Assembly (NCBI RefSeq): GCF_030272615.1
Contig: NC_081410.1
Coordinates: 119,352,640 to 119,412,639 of the forward strand
Direction: 5' to 3'
Source: Cryptomeria japonica
Lineage: Eukaryota > Streptophyta > Pinopsida > Cupressales > Cupressaceae
Length of the DNA: 60,000 nt
Shown: piece after piece, positions 1 to 13,300 of the stretch
How positions within the stretch are numbered: position 1 is the stretch's first letter
How the letters are laid out: every line of letters starts with the position of its first letter
Notes under the pieces: model-generated
What the model saw: only the letters and a program-made list of their open reading frames with translations
Databases searched by the model: none
Told to the model about the DNA's origin: nothing
Position numbers and translations under genes: made by a program

Positions 1-2427
1 AACATTTATGGACATAGAGGAAAAGTGGCCACACTTTAAAGAAGAACCTCATAATCTCAGGGTTTCATTGGCAGCGGACGGTGTCAATCCATTTGGAGAG
101 ATGAGATCTGTTTACTCAGTGTGGCATGTTTTTGTTATCAACAATAACATTCCTCCATGGATGTCAATAAAGAGGGAGCACATAATGTTGGCAATGATTG
201 TTCCAAGTATTTTATCATTTAAATATAGTCGTCTAAATTTAATTATAAATATTGCAGTAAAATGGTCATAATAATTATGTAATGTTTTTGTTCATTCGAT
301 TAGGTAAGTACCAAGTTAAAGATATGAATGTATATATTGAGCCTCTTATCGATGAGTTGTTGGAGTTATGGAATGGTGTCACTATGTATGACGTCTCTAG
401 ACCAATAGGACAAAGACAATTTCAATTCCATGCAATGCTTCTATGGACAATACACGATGCCCTGGGGCTAACACATTTTTGTGGTATGTTATAGTGTTTA
501 AGTTGTGCACGAACATTATAATTCAAAAAATTATCATATTTAATCCAATTATACATTATCTTGTAGGTCTTCAAACAAAGGGAAAATTTGCATGTCCTGT
601 TTGTGGTCCAAAGATGAAATCTCGTCATTCAAAAAGTTTAGGAAAGCAGGTGTTTGATGAGTATAGGCACTTTCTCCACAAAAATCATAAGTATCAAAAT
701 ACTAAAAAACATCTTTTCAATGGGAAAGAAGAGAATACATCAAAGCCACGAAGAATGACACCTCACCTGTGGAAGTTGGAATATAATAGAATTAATCGTC
801 AAGGTAATGCCATTCCATCTATTGGTTTGTCATAAAACATCTTTTCTATTTTGTTTTGTTTATTGATGATGTGATTGATGATCATGAAGGTCGTGAAGGC
901 ATAAATGACCACCTTCCTAAGTGACTAAAAAGTTATCCCCGACAATTTAGTAGGTTGCCCTACTACGAGCAGTTACAAATTTTTCATTTGTTTGATAGTA
1001 TGCATATTGGAAAGAATATAACAGAGTCATTATGGAAAATATTGGATGGAAGGCGTGACAAAGAAAAAATTGTCAAAATATGTAGTGACATTCAGGATTC
1101 CAATCATGCAATGATAAATGTCATTCAATCAAATAGCCAGGGAGACCAGATTAATATAAGTGAGCTTCCTTGGTTATTAATGGACCAGCAAAGCAATGCT
1201 ATAAAAGAAGTCATACGAAAAATTCGATTTCCCATAGGATTTGTTGCGAACATAAACAATCTCATATCAAAGAAAAGTGAATTTGGGCCAGGGATGAAAA
1301 CACATGATTGGCATACCTTCATTAAGGTAATTCATGTTCTTGTGTTTTTAGTATGTATTTAAGTATTGCGCGTACGTGTACTTTTCATTATGTTACAAAA
1401 AAATGAAAAGATAATTTTATAATTGTTGCAGTACGTTCTACCTCTATCTCTCCCAGGCGACTTCGACAATAATGTCAAGCAAGTCATATATGATCTTGGA
1501 AAATACATGAGGTAAGTAGTGATATTTGTTTAGTTCGTTGTATAGATATTATTTTTGCGATTTGTTTTACATGTTATGTAATATATTTTTTTTCATCTTG
1601 AATACCTTGTAGGTGGTTGTCATGTAAACAAATCCATAAAGACGATATAAAATATTGGAAGAGAAAAATTCCTCATTTAATGTGTGAAATGCAAAAGTGT
1701 CTACCTCCAGCTTTTTTCAATGCACAAGAACGCTACCTCATACACCAAGTTGAGGAGATTGAATTGTGTGGACCTGTACACACTAGGTCAATGTGGATGG
1801 TTGAGAGGCACTTGAAATTTTTGAAGGCTTTGGTTCAACAAAGAGCACATCCTGAGGGTTCTATGGTGGAGGGATATATGGTATACCAGACTATAGTGTA
1901 CATTTCTAAATATCTTCCTAAGTTTGCAACAAAGATCCACGTGGACCGTATTTGGGATCCCAACACCATTAACAAATTCGAAGGGGAGCACTTGATGGGG
2001 AAAGGTAGATTGATGAAAGTGAGAGGTAATTATAAGATGTTATTATAGTTAATTAATTCTTAATCTTCAAAATAAATCGATTGTAAGATGTCTATTTATT
2101 TTTTGTACAGTATTTCACTCAAAGGTTCCACATAAACCAGGTTGGTCATTTGTTGTTAGACACGATTCAAGAGGAAGGCCGATAAAGTATAATGTGATGG
2201 AGGAAGAAGATACCAAAGAAGAAGATACTGAAGAAGTAGAAGATGAAGTGGATGATGATCACGATCGACAGTTTCTCAATGACAATGAAGAAGAACAAGA
2301 AGAAGAAGAAGAAGACGATGATGATGGTGATGGTGATGGTGATGGTGATGGTGATGGTGATGGTGATGGTGATGGTGATGGTGGTGATGATGATGGCGAA
2401 GATGTTGATGATGATGATGATGATGAA

Positions 2428-2522
<95 letters not shown>

Positions 2523-2550
2523 CCTTGATGTTCATGATGATGAAGAATGA
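1..2550 (+). CDS. CACTA/EnSpm TNP2-type transposase, 3' portion (gene starts outside window)
   Basis: DDE-type transposase of CACTA elements, which binds element ends and mobilises them in the nucleus. I infer seven exons from GT/AG borders with compatible phases: up to 206, 304-483, 567-803, 890-1326, 1432-1511, 1613-2025 and 2111-2550. Exons 1-4 match the tnp2 region: the MLAMIVP core, AMLLWTIHDA, a CPVCGPK zinc-binding-like pair and LFDSMHIGKN. Exon 6 reads as the DUF4218 region (HLMCEMQKCLPPAFFNAQE onward). The last exon ends in an extremely acidic tail and a stop at 2548-2550. One in-frame TGA occurs at 922-924 of my model, at a place where TGG would be natural; an alternative splice could avoid it. 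Family is clear; activity is doubtful. Confidence 0.85.
2300..2523 (+). repeat. (GAT/GAC/GGT)n triplet repeat coding an acidic tail
   Basis: Trinucleotide repeat inside the last exon of the TNP2-like gene. It reads Glu/Asp, then about ten Gly-Asp pairs from GGTGAT units, then an almost pure Asp run made by blocks of GAC followed by blocks of GAT. The frame stays open to a stop at 2548. Block structure of synonymous codons indicates replication slippage in two separate bursts. Confidence 0.9.
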
Positions 2551-3494
2551 AATGTATGAGGTATGCGATTAGTATATTATCTATTTAATATTGACTTCTT
2601 GATAGAATTTTTTTTACATAATTAATTCATGATGTTTTGAATTCTAATGCCATTACATAATTAATTCATGATGCACCTTTTAATATGGAGATGGAGATAG
2701 GGAGAGTGACTATTTATGTGACAATTTTTAAACTGTGTTTATTTATGGAAATTGGATTGTTTATTAGCTATGTGATGGATGTTGATTTAAAATACATATG
2801 TGATGGATCACATGTTTATGATGATGCATCTGACATTTTTTGAACTTTGTGTTTATTTATAGAACGTGGATTTTTTATTACCTATGTGATGGATGGTGAT
2901 TTATGATACATATGTGATGGATTACATTTTTATGATGACACATGATATGTGATGCTAATTGTGATGCTCAATTACATATATGATGACACATCATGTGATG
3001 CTTCTGATGCTTATGATACGTATGTATTTATTGTTTATCAACTTACAATTGTAGTAATGTTTATGATGCTCAATTGATGGTGTTGATTTCAGGTATAGTC
3101 CTTGTGTGATGTTGTCACCCTTGGTGCGAACAGGTCGTTGACTACAAACATCGTCAACCATTTAGTTGAGGATCCTGCATAGTCTACATCGTACAAGACC
3201 CTGAACCCCTTTGACGAGGATTCTGCACAGTCTCATGGATGGACAGGTATAACTAGTCAATACACCCTATAGAAACAGTTTATTTTTTAAAAATTACTTG
3301 GAAAACAAACTTCCTCATTTTTTCAAACCTTGACATTAGCAGCAAATCTAATACAATTATCAACACTTGAGGCCCCGGTTGGACTTATTCCAATTTTCAT
3401 CCCAAAATCAACTTTAGGGCTGACTTCTTCATCAACATTACCCTCATTTGCAAAATTTCTCTCTCATTAGCAATTAACTCTCTCATTTCATGGA
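2551..3494. other. Spacer between the two CACTA genes with a ~115-bp direct duplication
   Basis: No convincing coding sequence. Two imperfect tandem copies of about 115 bp begin near 2734 and 2850; both contain GTGTTTATTTAT, a TATGTGATGGAT motif twice and an ATGATGATGC/ATGATGACAC end. Around 3165-3230 there is a short repeated phrase (GAGGATCCTGCATAGTCT, then GAGGATTCTGCACAGTCT). The stretch probably holds the 3' UTR of the transposase gene and the promoter of the second gene. Confidence 0.5.
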
Positions 3495-4244
3495 GTGCAG
3501 GTACCCCCAAATAGGTATTTGTCAGATCTGTCTTTGTTGAGTGAGGAAAATGAAGTAATAGAAAATGAAAGTGACACATGTAGTAGGTCTACAATAGGGA
3601 GATCAACAAGAGGTCAAAAGATTAGAAGAAAATTCAATAAACGCATGAAATTTGTCCTTGCTCAAGGGGGGTCATGTTCTTATGATGATGAGACCAAAGG
3701 TGACATTGAGGTGCCACTGAGGTATAGACATCTACAGAAACAATGGGTGCCCAAGGAACTTCCTCCAATAAACACGGATTTTTGTGTTAATGATAGGATA
3801 TATTGCATAGCACCTTCGTCGTTACATGGTTTAGGCTTACTTTCCATGGATGGCATAAAGGTCTGTTACAATAGAGTTGTAGAATTGATGGAGTTTGTTA
3901 GACCTTGTTACAATTACAAACATTGGATGCAGATTGTTAAATATATAAAAAGTATGCGTAGGTATGCACTGTCAACAAATTATATACAACAAAAATATAA
4001 TGATCAAAGTAAATGAGTGGCTATATACATTGATGGTCGACCAAAAGCAACAGGGAATATTGCAGGTTTTATAAATAGTACGTGACCTGGGTCAACTAAT
4101 AAACAACCCAATTGCATATTTGAGGCACGCGAGGGTAATCATGTATTTGTATGTGTGATAAAATCAATAAGTGCAGGCGAAGAGCTTCTAATCGATTACA
4201 GTTTGAATCGTATAGATAGAAACAAAGTTAATATCATGGGGGTG
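3495..4244 (+). pseudogene. SET-domain exon(s) at the head of the second CACTA gene
   Basis: One frame runs through 3495-4244, read across two stops. SET domains transfer methyl groups to lysine in histones and other proteins. Visible marks: the start motif IAPSSLHGLGLLSMDGIKV near residues 110-128, then GNIAGFINST, QPNCIFEAREGNHVFV, and the C-terminal SAGEELLIDY, matching the SET core (N-terminal HG-G-L, the N-x-NC pseudoknot half and E-L-DY half). The usual NHS is replaced by INS. Stops are TGA at 4014-4016, where Trp would fit, and TGA after INST near 4080, where Arg would fit; each is one transition away. The exon ends in GTACGT at 4245 in phase 0, so it can splice to the next exon. The N-terminal ~90 residues are basic and unrecognised. 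The true start may be upstream. Confidence 0.72.
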
Positions 4245-4378
4245 GTACGTACTATATACCATGTAAATTAACCAACCTCCAATTAATGAATCCAATATAC
4301 CATTTTATTATGAAGTTTTTTTGCTAAGTCTATTGGTTTAATTTCGCTAACGTTTTTTATATTTTTTCTTTGTCACAG

Positions 4379-7154
4379 GCCAACATGGATCCATCACATA
4401 TCACAGATAGAGATGTATCTTGCGACACTTCTATAGAGCAGGTAAACCTCATTGTAATTGTACAAATTAGATAGAAGCAAACTGTTACATTATTATGTTC
4501 TTTTTTTAGTGATTTATACTAATTTTGTAATTGTTAATGATATTCTTGACACAGATGGATGTTCGGGGAAAGGGAAAGGGAGTTGCAGTACCTGAGCACC
4601 TTTCTAGGGATGTGGAATCATTAGGGTTAAGCGATGATGACCCTAAAGATCCCATAGACCTTATGAAATTCTTTAAAATGCCTCTTATAAAAATTAAAAG
4701 GAGATTATTGCTTTGGCAGTCGTGCAACCTATCACTGATGAGATACGAGAGAGGGTGGCATTATTGATTCGGACAGCAGAAAACTTGCAAGTAAGCAGTA
4801 ATGAACGCTTTAATTATAACAAAAGTTCAATAATGGTTTATATTTTATTCTCTTTTATGTCATTAACTAAAATATGTACGTATTGTTTTTACAGCAATTT
4901 ATCTGCCCTCATCAAAGTCGTTCCCACAATCAGGGTGTTGCAGGATCTTTAGGTGATGACGATTTTCTTGTATTATCACTTGCTTGGCTTATCACTCTGA
5001 GTACCCAAAACACATCATACTTGATACGGTCAATTTTCAAAATAAAGGTTCATCCTTGTTTACAATTCTTGTACTTTTCATATATTTAATGTATTACTCT
5101 TTAGGTGTTGTCAATGTTACTGCACAAATGTTGTCGCCGCCTCATCAAAGGTCACCCTCACCTGTATTGCTGACTCCAATGTCGGCAACACGTAGCATGC
5201 AGACATCCTGTAGTGCACGTCATATTGGCCCGCCCACTGTTGGTAGATCCCTCTTTTGCTCTATCTTCTGTAATGTGTTTATTTCCCTTCAAGCATTCTT
5301 TCTTGAATTCTAATGCCATTTCATAGTGGATTCATTTTTTGCAGGAGGAGATGCACATGAGGATGTGCCAGAGGCGATTGCTGCTGATAACATACCATCA
5401 TTTCCTAGATCTTCTTGTATTGCTAGTACGGGAACATTGCATGCCACATTGGTGGTGAGCGACGAAGAAATGATTCCCTTAAAGATACAAAAGGTTCCAG
5501 GTACTTTAAAATTATTATTATATATACTCTAATTGTAATTTACTTTATGATCACTCATTTTGGACTAATGATCCCATGAATTTTTTGCAGGCAATGATAT
5601 TTTCTATAAACATCTTAGTGACATTGCATTGCAAATATTTGGGTCCACCATACGTAAAAAGTGGTACATCATATGTGAACTAACCCTAATCCACTTTTGA
5701 TTTCATGTCATTGCTAGAATAGTTTTCCTTTGATCCATTTCTTGAAGTGTAATAAATGTAGCTTCAATTCATTTCTGAATCTAGCAGGATTGTTTTTGCT
5801 TTAAAAGGTGGAATGACCAAGAAAAAAGGTTAAAAGATGAATTAACAAACCAAATGGTTGAGTGGTTTGGAAATGACACCTTTGACAAAACCAAGTTCCT
5901 TGAAAAAGTTGGCACATATCTAAAGTTTGTGAGGGACCAATACAGGACCCATTTGGAGAGGAACCTAAAGTACGAGTGTCCCCCCATGATTCTAGAGAGG
6001 GAGTGGAAGGACCTGATTTTGGATGCCAAGGAGAAAATTGAAAGGAAAAAAGGAAATACACCACTAGATGCCAGAAGAAGGTATGGGATACTATTAAGAA
6101 TGTAATTATGTACTAATTAATTACTCTTTATATTTATATAATCTAACATATTTCAAACTTTTTATAGACTGAGTGACACATCAAAGGCAACCAAGGCAAG
6201 GCAAGAAAAGCACGGGCAACACAAACTCGGCTATGGTGGTTACATGAAACTTGCTACACGAATTGTAAGTATCTCATGTAAACAAAATATTGCATCAAAA
6301 TATTAATAAATTGCAAACGTTTTTTTTTATCAAACAATGCAAGCAAAATTCACGGTACCAAGCAAAAATGCGGGGCTCTGAATTCAATAGAGTGCCCACA
6401 GAAGATGACAAGAGAATTGCCTACCAGCAAGGCTATTCAGTTGTGGTTGATCGGCTATGAGAATTGAGTGGGCATACACAACATTCGAGTGCATTCGTCA
6501 CACAGGTAAATATGCTAAATGGAAGTTGTTTCAAATTGAATACTTTACCAATAATCTAATAGATGTTGAGTTCCAACATAAAGTGACTATATTTGTTTTA
6601 AATAAGCAAGCAATGATAACAATGTGCATGTCATTGGAATGCAGCCTGCTAATTGTGAAACACCACCTGCACATGAAGGTCCGGATGTGCATCCCAGTAG
6701 TGGAGGTATTCATTTGCTATTCAAATTTATTTATTTAGCTATTAATACAATTAAACATCTTAATTTGTAATTAGAGTAGTAATTAATGTAACATTTTTTG
6801 TTAATATTTTAGAGCATGTAGTCAGTGGTGAGCAAGTGGAGCATGATCTGGGTACACAACATCAAGAACGTGATATTCCCCACTCAGGTAAAGAGGACCA
6901 TTGTTATTGCTTTAAACAAATATAATTGCAATTGGTGTTCAGCATTAATGTAACCTTTAGTATTTCAACTCCAGATAATCTAGAGGGTGTTTATCATGTT
7001 GAGGTTGAGGCTACACAAAAAGATGTGGCCCCATCAGGTAAAGAGCACAACAATTATGTTCTCTAAATTAATGAAATACTTGTAACAGTATTTTTTTTTT
7101 AAAAAAATTTAAACCCATTTCTTTGTTATTGTAGAGGACCCCCCTTCGCTTTAG
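4379..7154 (+). pseudogene. En/Spm TNP1-like (plant transposase Ptta/EnSpm) gene, multi-exon, damaged
   Basis: Second protein of CACTA elements, a DNA-binding partner that contacts subterminal repeats. Exons I can join by phase: 4379-4441, 4555 to about 4791, one from about 4895, 5105-5250 region, 5344-5500, 5591-5665, 5790-6080, 6168-6265, 6343-6505, then small phase-1 exons near 6643, 6812, 6975 and 7137 to a TAG at 7152-7154. The core is the 5790-6505 part: MVEWFGNDTFDKTKFLEKV, VRDQYRTHLERN, KEKIERKKGNTPLDARRR, then RQEKHGQHKLGYGGYMKLATRI and NSRYQAKMRGS, the usual plan of the Transposase_24-like family. A frameshift lies in the A-rich stretch near 4690-4700 and a TGA follows VVVDRL at about 6458. 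The first exon follows the SET exon in phase 0, so a SET-TNP1 fusion is possible. Confidence 0.7.
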
Positions 7155-8000
7155 CATCCTCGTCCTTAGTATAGGACTAGGCATACATCAAAATCATGAG
7201 TAGTTGGCAAAACATCTACAGAGGGGGGAAATGATAAAGAAACCGATGTTCCGCTTAGTCTTTTCATAGCTTCAAAGAAAAAACAAAAAAACAAATGATT
7301 GTAATCTAACTTATTTGATAATGACTGATTTTTATGTGTTAGTGAATGTAATTATGTGCTAATTAATAGTTATGGACAATATGTGTTAATTAATATTGAT
7401 GAATGTTGCATGTTAATTAATGTTAATCAATGTTATGTGTTAATGAATGTTATGTGATATTAATGAATGAATGATATATGTTATTAATGGTAGAAAGAAA
7501 TAATGAATGAATGTTATAAGATGTTAACGACGAATTTAGAGTGATGTTAAGGGGGGGGAGGGGCCAAATGAGCTTCCACCTTCACGTGGTTGGCCTTGTT
7601 AAGTAGAGAATATTAAACTATTCTTGAAACCAAGCGAAGTTCAACAAGATAACACACTTTTCAATAATTCATTATGTTGCACAGTTAATCTTGTTGAATA
7701 ATGTATATTGAATCTTAATTGCAGGGTCCAATAGAGCCAACACGAACAACAACACCACAAGTTTCTGGGTATAATGAACTCCCATATTGTCTTGTCTGTA
7801 CACGAACAATATGAGTTGCTTCTAGTGTTGATATCCAAGGCGGGACTACAAAAGTTATGAATATGCCTCATCCTTGTAAGTTTTTTTATTACTTGTAAGT
7901 AATGAATATGCCTCATCCTTGTAAGTTTTTTTATTACTTGTAAGTCATGAATATTTCTCTTTAGTTGATTAAAATTAAATAAAAATATTTAATGAATACA
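7155..8000. other. CACTA 3' flank: AT-rich, simple TTAATGAATG repeats and a 46-bp tandem duplication
   Basis: No gene seen. From 7320 to 7520 the sequence cycles through TTAATGAATGTTATGTG-like phrases. At about 7857-7946 a 46-bp unit (starting AATATGCCTCATCCTTGTAA) occurs twice head to tail. A G-run of nine sits near 7551. I looked for the CACTA right terminal inverted repeat but could not fix it. Confidence 0.5.
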
Positions 8001-10058
8001 CAAAACTATATACATATGCAGGCGCACCATGGTTGAGATGGTCCAACTCCCTAGTCTCACTCTACGACTAAGCTCATGCCATATCTAAATCAAAGACATC
8101 TTAAATACATCGTTGGTGGAAAGCTACAAAATGCTATTTTCATACATAAGCAAGACATACACAATTGGGCACAATCACCAAGAGAATGGTAAAAAGTGTG
8201 TTTGAGATTGTATCATGGATGCTTTTAAGGATTGTATCATGGATACAAAAAATCTCTTCATTAATCCTTTACTCATGATTGCTATAATACTTCTTTAGAC
8301 TTCTCATGTCATTTGTTGCACTTCTTCACTATTTTGGATTGAGTTTCAACTATGTATTTGCCTTGACTTATGAATGTACCTAGCTTTGTCCTATCTTTGT
8401 AAGCTTCCTCTTTGAATTGTGGTTGTAGATTTGATAATACCTTTTTAATCTTGCACTATTTGTAAGGAGGACAACTCCTAATGCATGTTGCAAATTGTGT
8501 TCTAGTGACTGAGACTAACCTTTTTGTACTTGATGTTTTTGACTAGTTTTCATAACCTCTAACTTTGATGTTTGTGCCTTAATAGAACTAGATGTTTCTT
8601 GTATGCATACTTGGTCAAGGACTACATTATGATGCTATAGGGCTACAAACTAAGATTATTTATTGTATTGAGTTGCACATTTGACATGAGTTGCCCTATG
8701 ACTGCTATGCCTCTTGAGGTTATAAGGTGTTGTTCTTGTCAAGTTTTGACAATGCTGCAACAATAACGTGTTATTTGTTGTTAAGGTTTGAAAAGACCTT
8801 TTAGAAACTTATACCCTACTCTTTTTCACTCAGTAGACTTGATTACTGTCATTTTATTTGGTACTAGGTATGACTGCCTACTAGCTTTACTATAGACTGC
8901 AATCTCTCTAGACTGTATTTTTTGAGTGTTGTTGTTCTGTACTTGACCATCTATTATGAAAACATAAATTGAAATGTCCAAAACAATTAATGAATGACTG
9001 CACTATCACCAATCTATCTTGAAGATTTGACTACTCTTTAGATTATGATTATGACTGTCATGATATTTCATGAGACTGCTCTATCCCCATATGAAACCCT
9101 TTGTTCCCACAAATCAATGCTTTGAACTTGACTGCAACTTTATAGTGATCACTGTCTTTGTACAGTAAGCTTGCTACTTTCTCAACTTTTGATATATTGG
9201 AGGCTCCTAGGATGGTTTCTATCTTATAGTCACAATACCTTACTATAATTTGCATTTCAGATCACTGCTCAATGATCATATGATGTCTTTGTCTTTTGAA
9301 TTTGACTCTCGAGGTGAACACTAACAACTCATAGGTGCTTGCAATGTTAAAACCTTGGCCAAGATGGTGATTATCTAAGTGATTGTTAGATCACATGAAC
9401 TAGATACACCTACTAGTCATATGGACATAGTAGTTAGGGGTTACCTACAGTGTGTGTCTGACTAGTTGCGTTAGGTTTTGAACACCAAGATCAGATGGCC
9501 AGATGTAAAAGAGACCCAATCCTTAGAATGCACCCTCATGAAGGGTTGGGTCTCTTCCAATTGGAAGGGGCATGGGAGACTGGCAAGTCTACGATTGAAT
9601 GGAGAAGCCCTTGATGATGCTCTCCCTATTCCAAACTATGTCGAGGCTTGATACAAAAAGTTTAAGTTGGAAAGTTAAATGAATTGTAACCTCTGAAGCT
9701 TTATCTCTTCCCTCAAAAATGAAACTTGCCATTTGAATTCCTTTCTCATATTGATTAGATTAATAATATTTGTTCAATGCTTTTTATCATTAAAAGATTA
9801 CCTTCCTTTTAGATAAATTAGTTAGATTCTTATTATGTTGAAGACATTTAGTTAGTTTTCTCCTTCAACTGAAGTAGTTATGTTTTATTTTGAAATGCTC
9901 AATTTTTTATCTTAATATAGATCACAATTTATTTTCTTTTAGTATAGAATTAATGGAATATTACATATGGTATCAGAGCAACCAAGTTCGACATTGAACC
10001 TCAGGCTTTCCACCTATAAACAAAACTATATACATATGCAGGTGCACCATGGTTGAGA
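8001..10058 (+). mobile_element. Copia-like LTR with primer binding site, between 39-bp direct repeats
   Basis: TGGTATCAGAGC at 9968-9979 is the classic initiator-tRNA-Met primer binding site used by copia elements; it lies 2 bp after a CA that could end an LTR at 9965. Leftwards, 8039-9965 has no long ORF and looks like LTR sequence on the plus strand. The unit is bracketed by a 39-bp direct repeat (8000-8038 and 10020-10058, one mismatch inside) containing CATATGCAGG and GCACCATGGTTGAGA. No gag or pol follows the primer site, so the element is truncated or was removed by recombination. LTR start is not determined. Confidence 0.55.
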
Positions 10059-10394
10059 TAATATGCAGGCGCACTATATACAAAATTATATTCGCAAGTA
10101 AATCTTTTATTCAAATCCACAATATGAAACATAGAGTTTTACTGGACGAACACAAGTAACCTTATCTCCTTTAGATAATATCACAAGCAACTGCCTATAG
10201 AAAGATGCAGTAATCCACAACATATACACAGAGGAAAGATGACTAATTATATTATATATGTTTGCAAAATGGTACAATAGTAAGCGTGAGGCTATATTCT
10301 ACTTCTTCTCTAATGATCCTTATTGTTACAAAAGTTCCCACATTTATATGAGGGTATACATTGTCACCAAGCATCGTGGCTTTTCAGCACATAA
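10059..10394. other. Non-coding spacer
   Basis: A third, partial copy of the GCAGGCGCACTATATAC phrase lies at about 10064-10080. Otherwise nothing recognised. Confidence 0.4.
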
Positions 10395-13300
10395 CTATTG
10401 ATTAGCACTTTTGTTAACAAACTGGAAGATAAACAAGTTCAACATTCCTATGTGTTCAATGTACTTATCATCTTTATACATCAGAACATCATTTTTTAGT
10501 GTCCTCATGTCACATTTTGTCTGGAAATGATTGGATAGAATATGGTTAACACAAAGTGACAATTCTTTGTCCCGATCCAACTCTGCTACTGCTCGATTCT
10601 TCTCATCACTGAACTCTTGTTTCCACTGTTCCAACGATACTAACTCACCACTACTGTAAAAATAGGGCACCCTAGAGGTATTCCCATCGTCCAGCCTCTG
10701 AATCTCTTTCCTTAATTGATTTGCCAATTCATCATGGGACTTCAAGTAAGCCTCGTCTTCAATTTTCTCACCTGGATTCATCAGACTGTTGTCATTCATC
10801 ATGCCTTCCAACCGAGACCTAAGCCTTTCATGCTCTTTCAAAGATTTGATTGTTCCAGTGTATGTCTTCCAATAGAATTCTGCAACCTGCACCATACTTT
10901 TGAATCTATGCTCAACGATCTCGAGAACTAACTTATCCATCTTTTGTTGTTCCTTTTTTACTTGCCGAGATGTCTTTTTGGCCTTGTTCCTCCAATACAT
11001 AGCATCTATCAAGGCATCCATGGCATCTCTGTCAACACTGTATGTCATCCCTATTTGACTGGTACCTGTATCAATATGAAGCAATCTTGCTTGCAGCCTC
11101 TATTTTTCTTCATCGGTTTTCTCATATAGGCTTTTGTATGTAGAATTTTCTCGGACCAGAAACTCTATCTGATCTTGGTTCAGTTTAGCAACATCCAAAT
11201 TTAGTTTGGCAGTTTTTCTAGGGTCAGTCTTTCCAACCTGTTGTACCATCAAATGCCCAAAAGCTTCTTCTGTATCAACCGATATAGGTCTTTTATCTTT
11301 GGGATAGATAGCCCACTCTAGAAGAGCCTTCTGATATGGATCATATCCCAATCCTGTAAAGAGTTTTATCAATCTCTTTTGGCATCATTTGCTTACTTGG
11401 GTCATGTTTCTAGAGGAATCCATCAAACAACAAGGCAGAGTTCATGTCCCATCCAAAGTATAATAGCACACCAGCTTCCTTAAGCAACTGTCTTCCCTTC
11501 TCAGGTGTCATTTCTCTCATCACGAGATCCATCTCCTCTTGTAACTTTTGAAGCTGCTGCTCTTCTTCACTATTTCTCATGTTATTCCTAATTTGAGATC
11601 CTTTATGTTGATAGAGGAATGCGGTGAACTCCTTGGAAGCAATGAAGTCACTATCAGCAATGAAATCCTCATGCTCCAAGAATCTGATGTCAGCCACTTC
11701 TTGGACATTCAGTTGTCCTATTGCCAAGTCTATCGGTGTATCCTCTGCATAACCAGGGGATAATCCTCTCGAGGAGTGAATGGAACGATGCCAGATGTGG
11801 AAGCAGGAGACATATGAGCCAAAGGCTTTGTATTTCTAATAGTATCAATGTAATCCCTAAAAACATGAGGGGGGACTCCCTCAAGTATTTCCAATTCATG
11901 CTCCATAATTTTGTTGGCCAAATCCAAGGAGTCTTCAATCTTTTGTAGCACGTTCTCATTCATTTTCCTTCTAAAAAGCTTCCATTTATAAGCCTGCATT
12001 GCTTTCTCAAGCTTTATTCACTTCACTCTGGCCTCTTCTCTGCCAATGTTCTTAATGAGGTCATCTGGTAGGTAATATTTATGCTCTCCAGCCTTTAGAT
12101 TTTGTGATGACCGGGCTATCCTTATGTATCCTTCAGGATCAAAATTGGGCCTTGGATCCTCCATAGCCGTGCCATAATAATCCAATTTTGTCTACAGCAG
12201 GCCATAACTCTTTGAAATTTTCACAATAAAATATGAAAATACTAACAACCTAGGTACAATTGATTGTTTCCTATGGCTTGTCAGATATTCTGTACTCACT
12301 ATTGACAGTTGCCTCAGAATTTCCAGACAAGCCACTCTGTTAGGGATTGTAAGTGGTAGTAATTATGGTCTCCCTTCAAACCCGTATACCCTAACTTGTG
12401 TGTAGTCTGAAAAACAATACCAATCTCCCCAATTGCGTTCAATTGAGGGATCTTCAACGAAATCTTTTGGTCTTAGGAATCTTTGAACCTCTGGTGCAAG
12501 GGCATGATCGCATGGGCATCCCAACAGTCTATATAATGGCTTGACAAAGAACTCCTCAAAATGCCAATATTGATTATTCACATACCTCTGGTCCCATGAA
12601 GAAACCCATAGTTGCACTGGTTTTCTAATCCCAACATTGTCATGTGTCCTGACACATAACTCTTCTAGCCATAACCCTTCATCTTGGCCCACATACAATA
12701 GCATATGCATAAGTATGGAATAATGCTTGAAATGAACATTGATGACATCCCCCTTTAACTTTTCTAACCCATGATTCAAAACCTCAACCAAATAAGCAGA
12801 AAAATCAAAGAAGCGGAGGTCCTTAGACTGTAAATCGGCACAAATGACCATGGCTGCAATATCCATCAAAGGATGGGATTTTATCCCTAGCACTTGGGCA
12901 ACACAACAATAGGTATACTTGAAATATGGATGGAAAGAGTTGACATCATAGGGAGATTTGTCATCCTGACCTAGTGGCACTAAGGACCCTACATTCCTAG
13001 GTCTATGTATAGGGAGTCTCCACATTTTGTAAATGTTCTCTACGTTAAAATATTCACTTGTTAACTTCTTGAGGTCAATCAATTCTTCAAATCCCCAATC
13101 CAACTCAAATACGGTGTCAATAACCTCCTTTGTGATTGCAAGAATTGGCTCACCCATGTAGTTATATATGGTCCTGGTTTTAGGGTCATAATTGTTTGCC
13201 AATGCCTTCATGAGCTCCACATTCATGAATACATTAGCCACAACTAACCTTCCTAAGTTCAATCACCATAAATTATTGATAGGTTGAGGGGAAACTCTTC

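Noticed and set aside
2167-2535. Minus-strand Ile/Val-rich frame
   Set aside because: Reverse reading of the Asp-coding triplet repeat.
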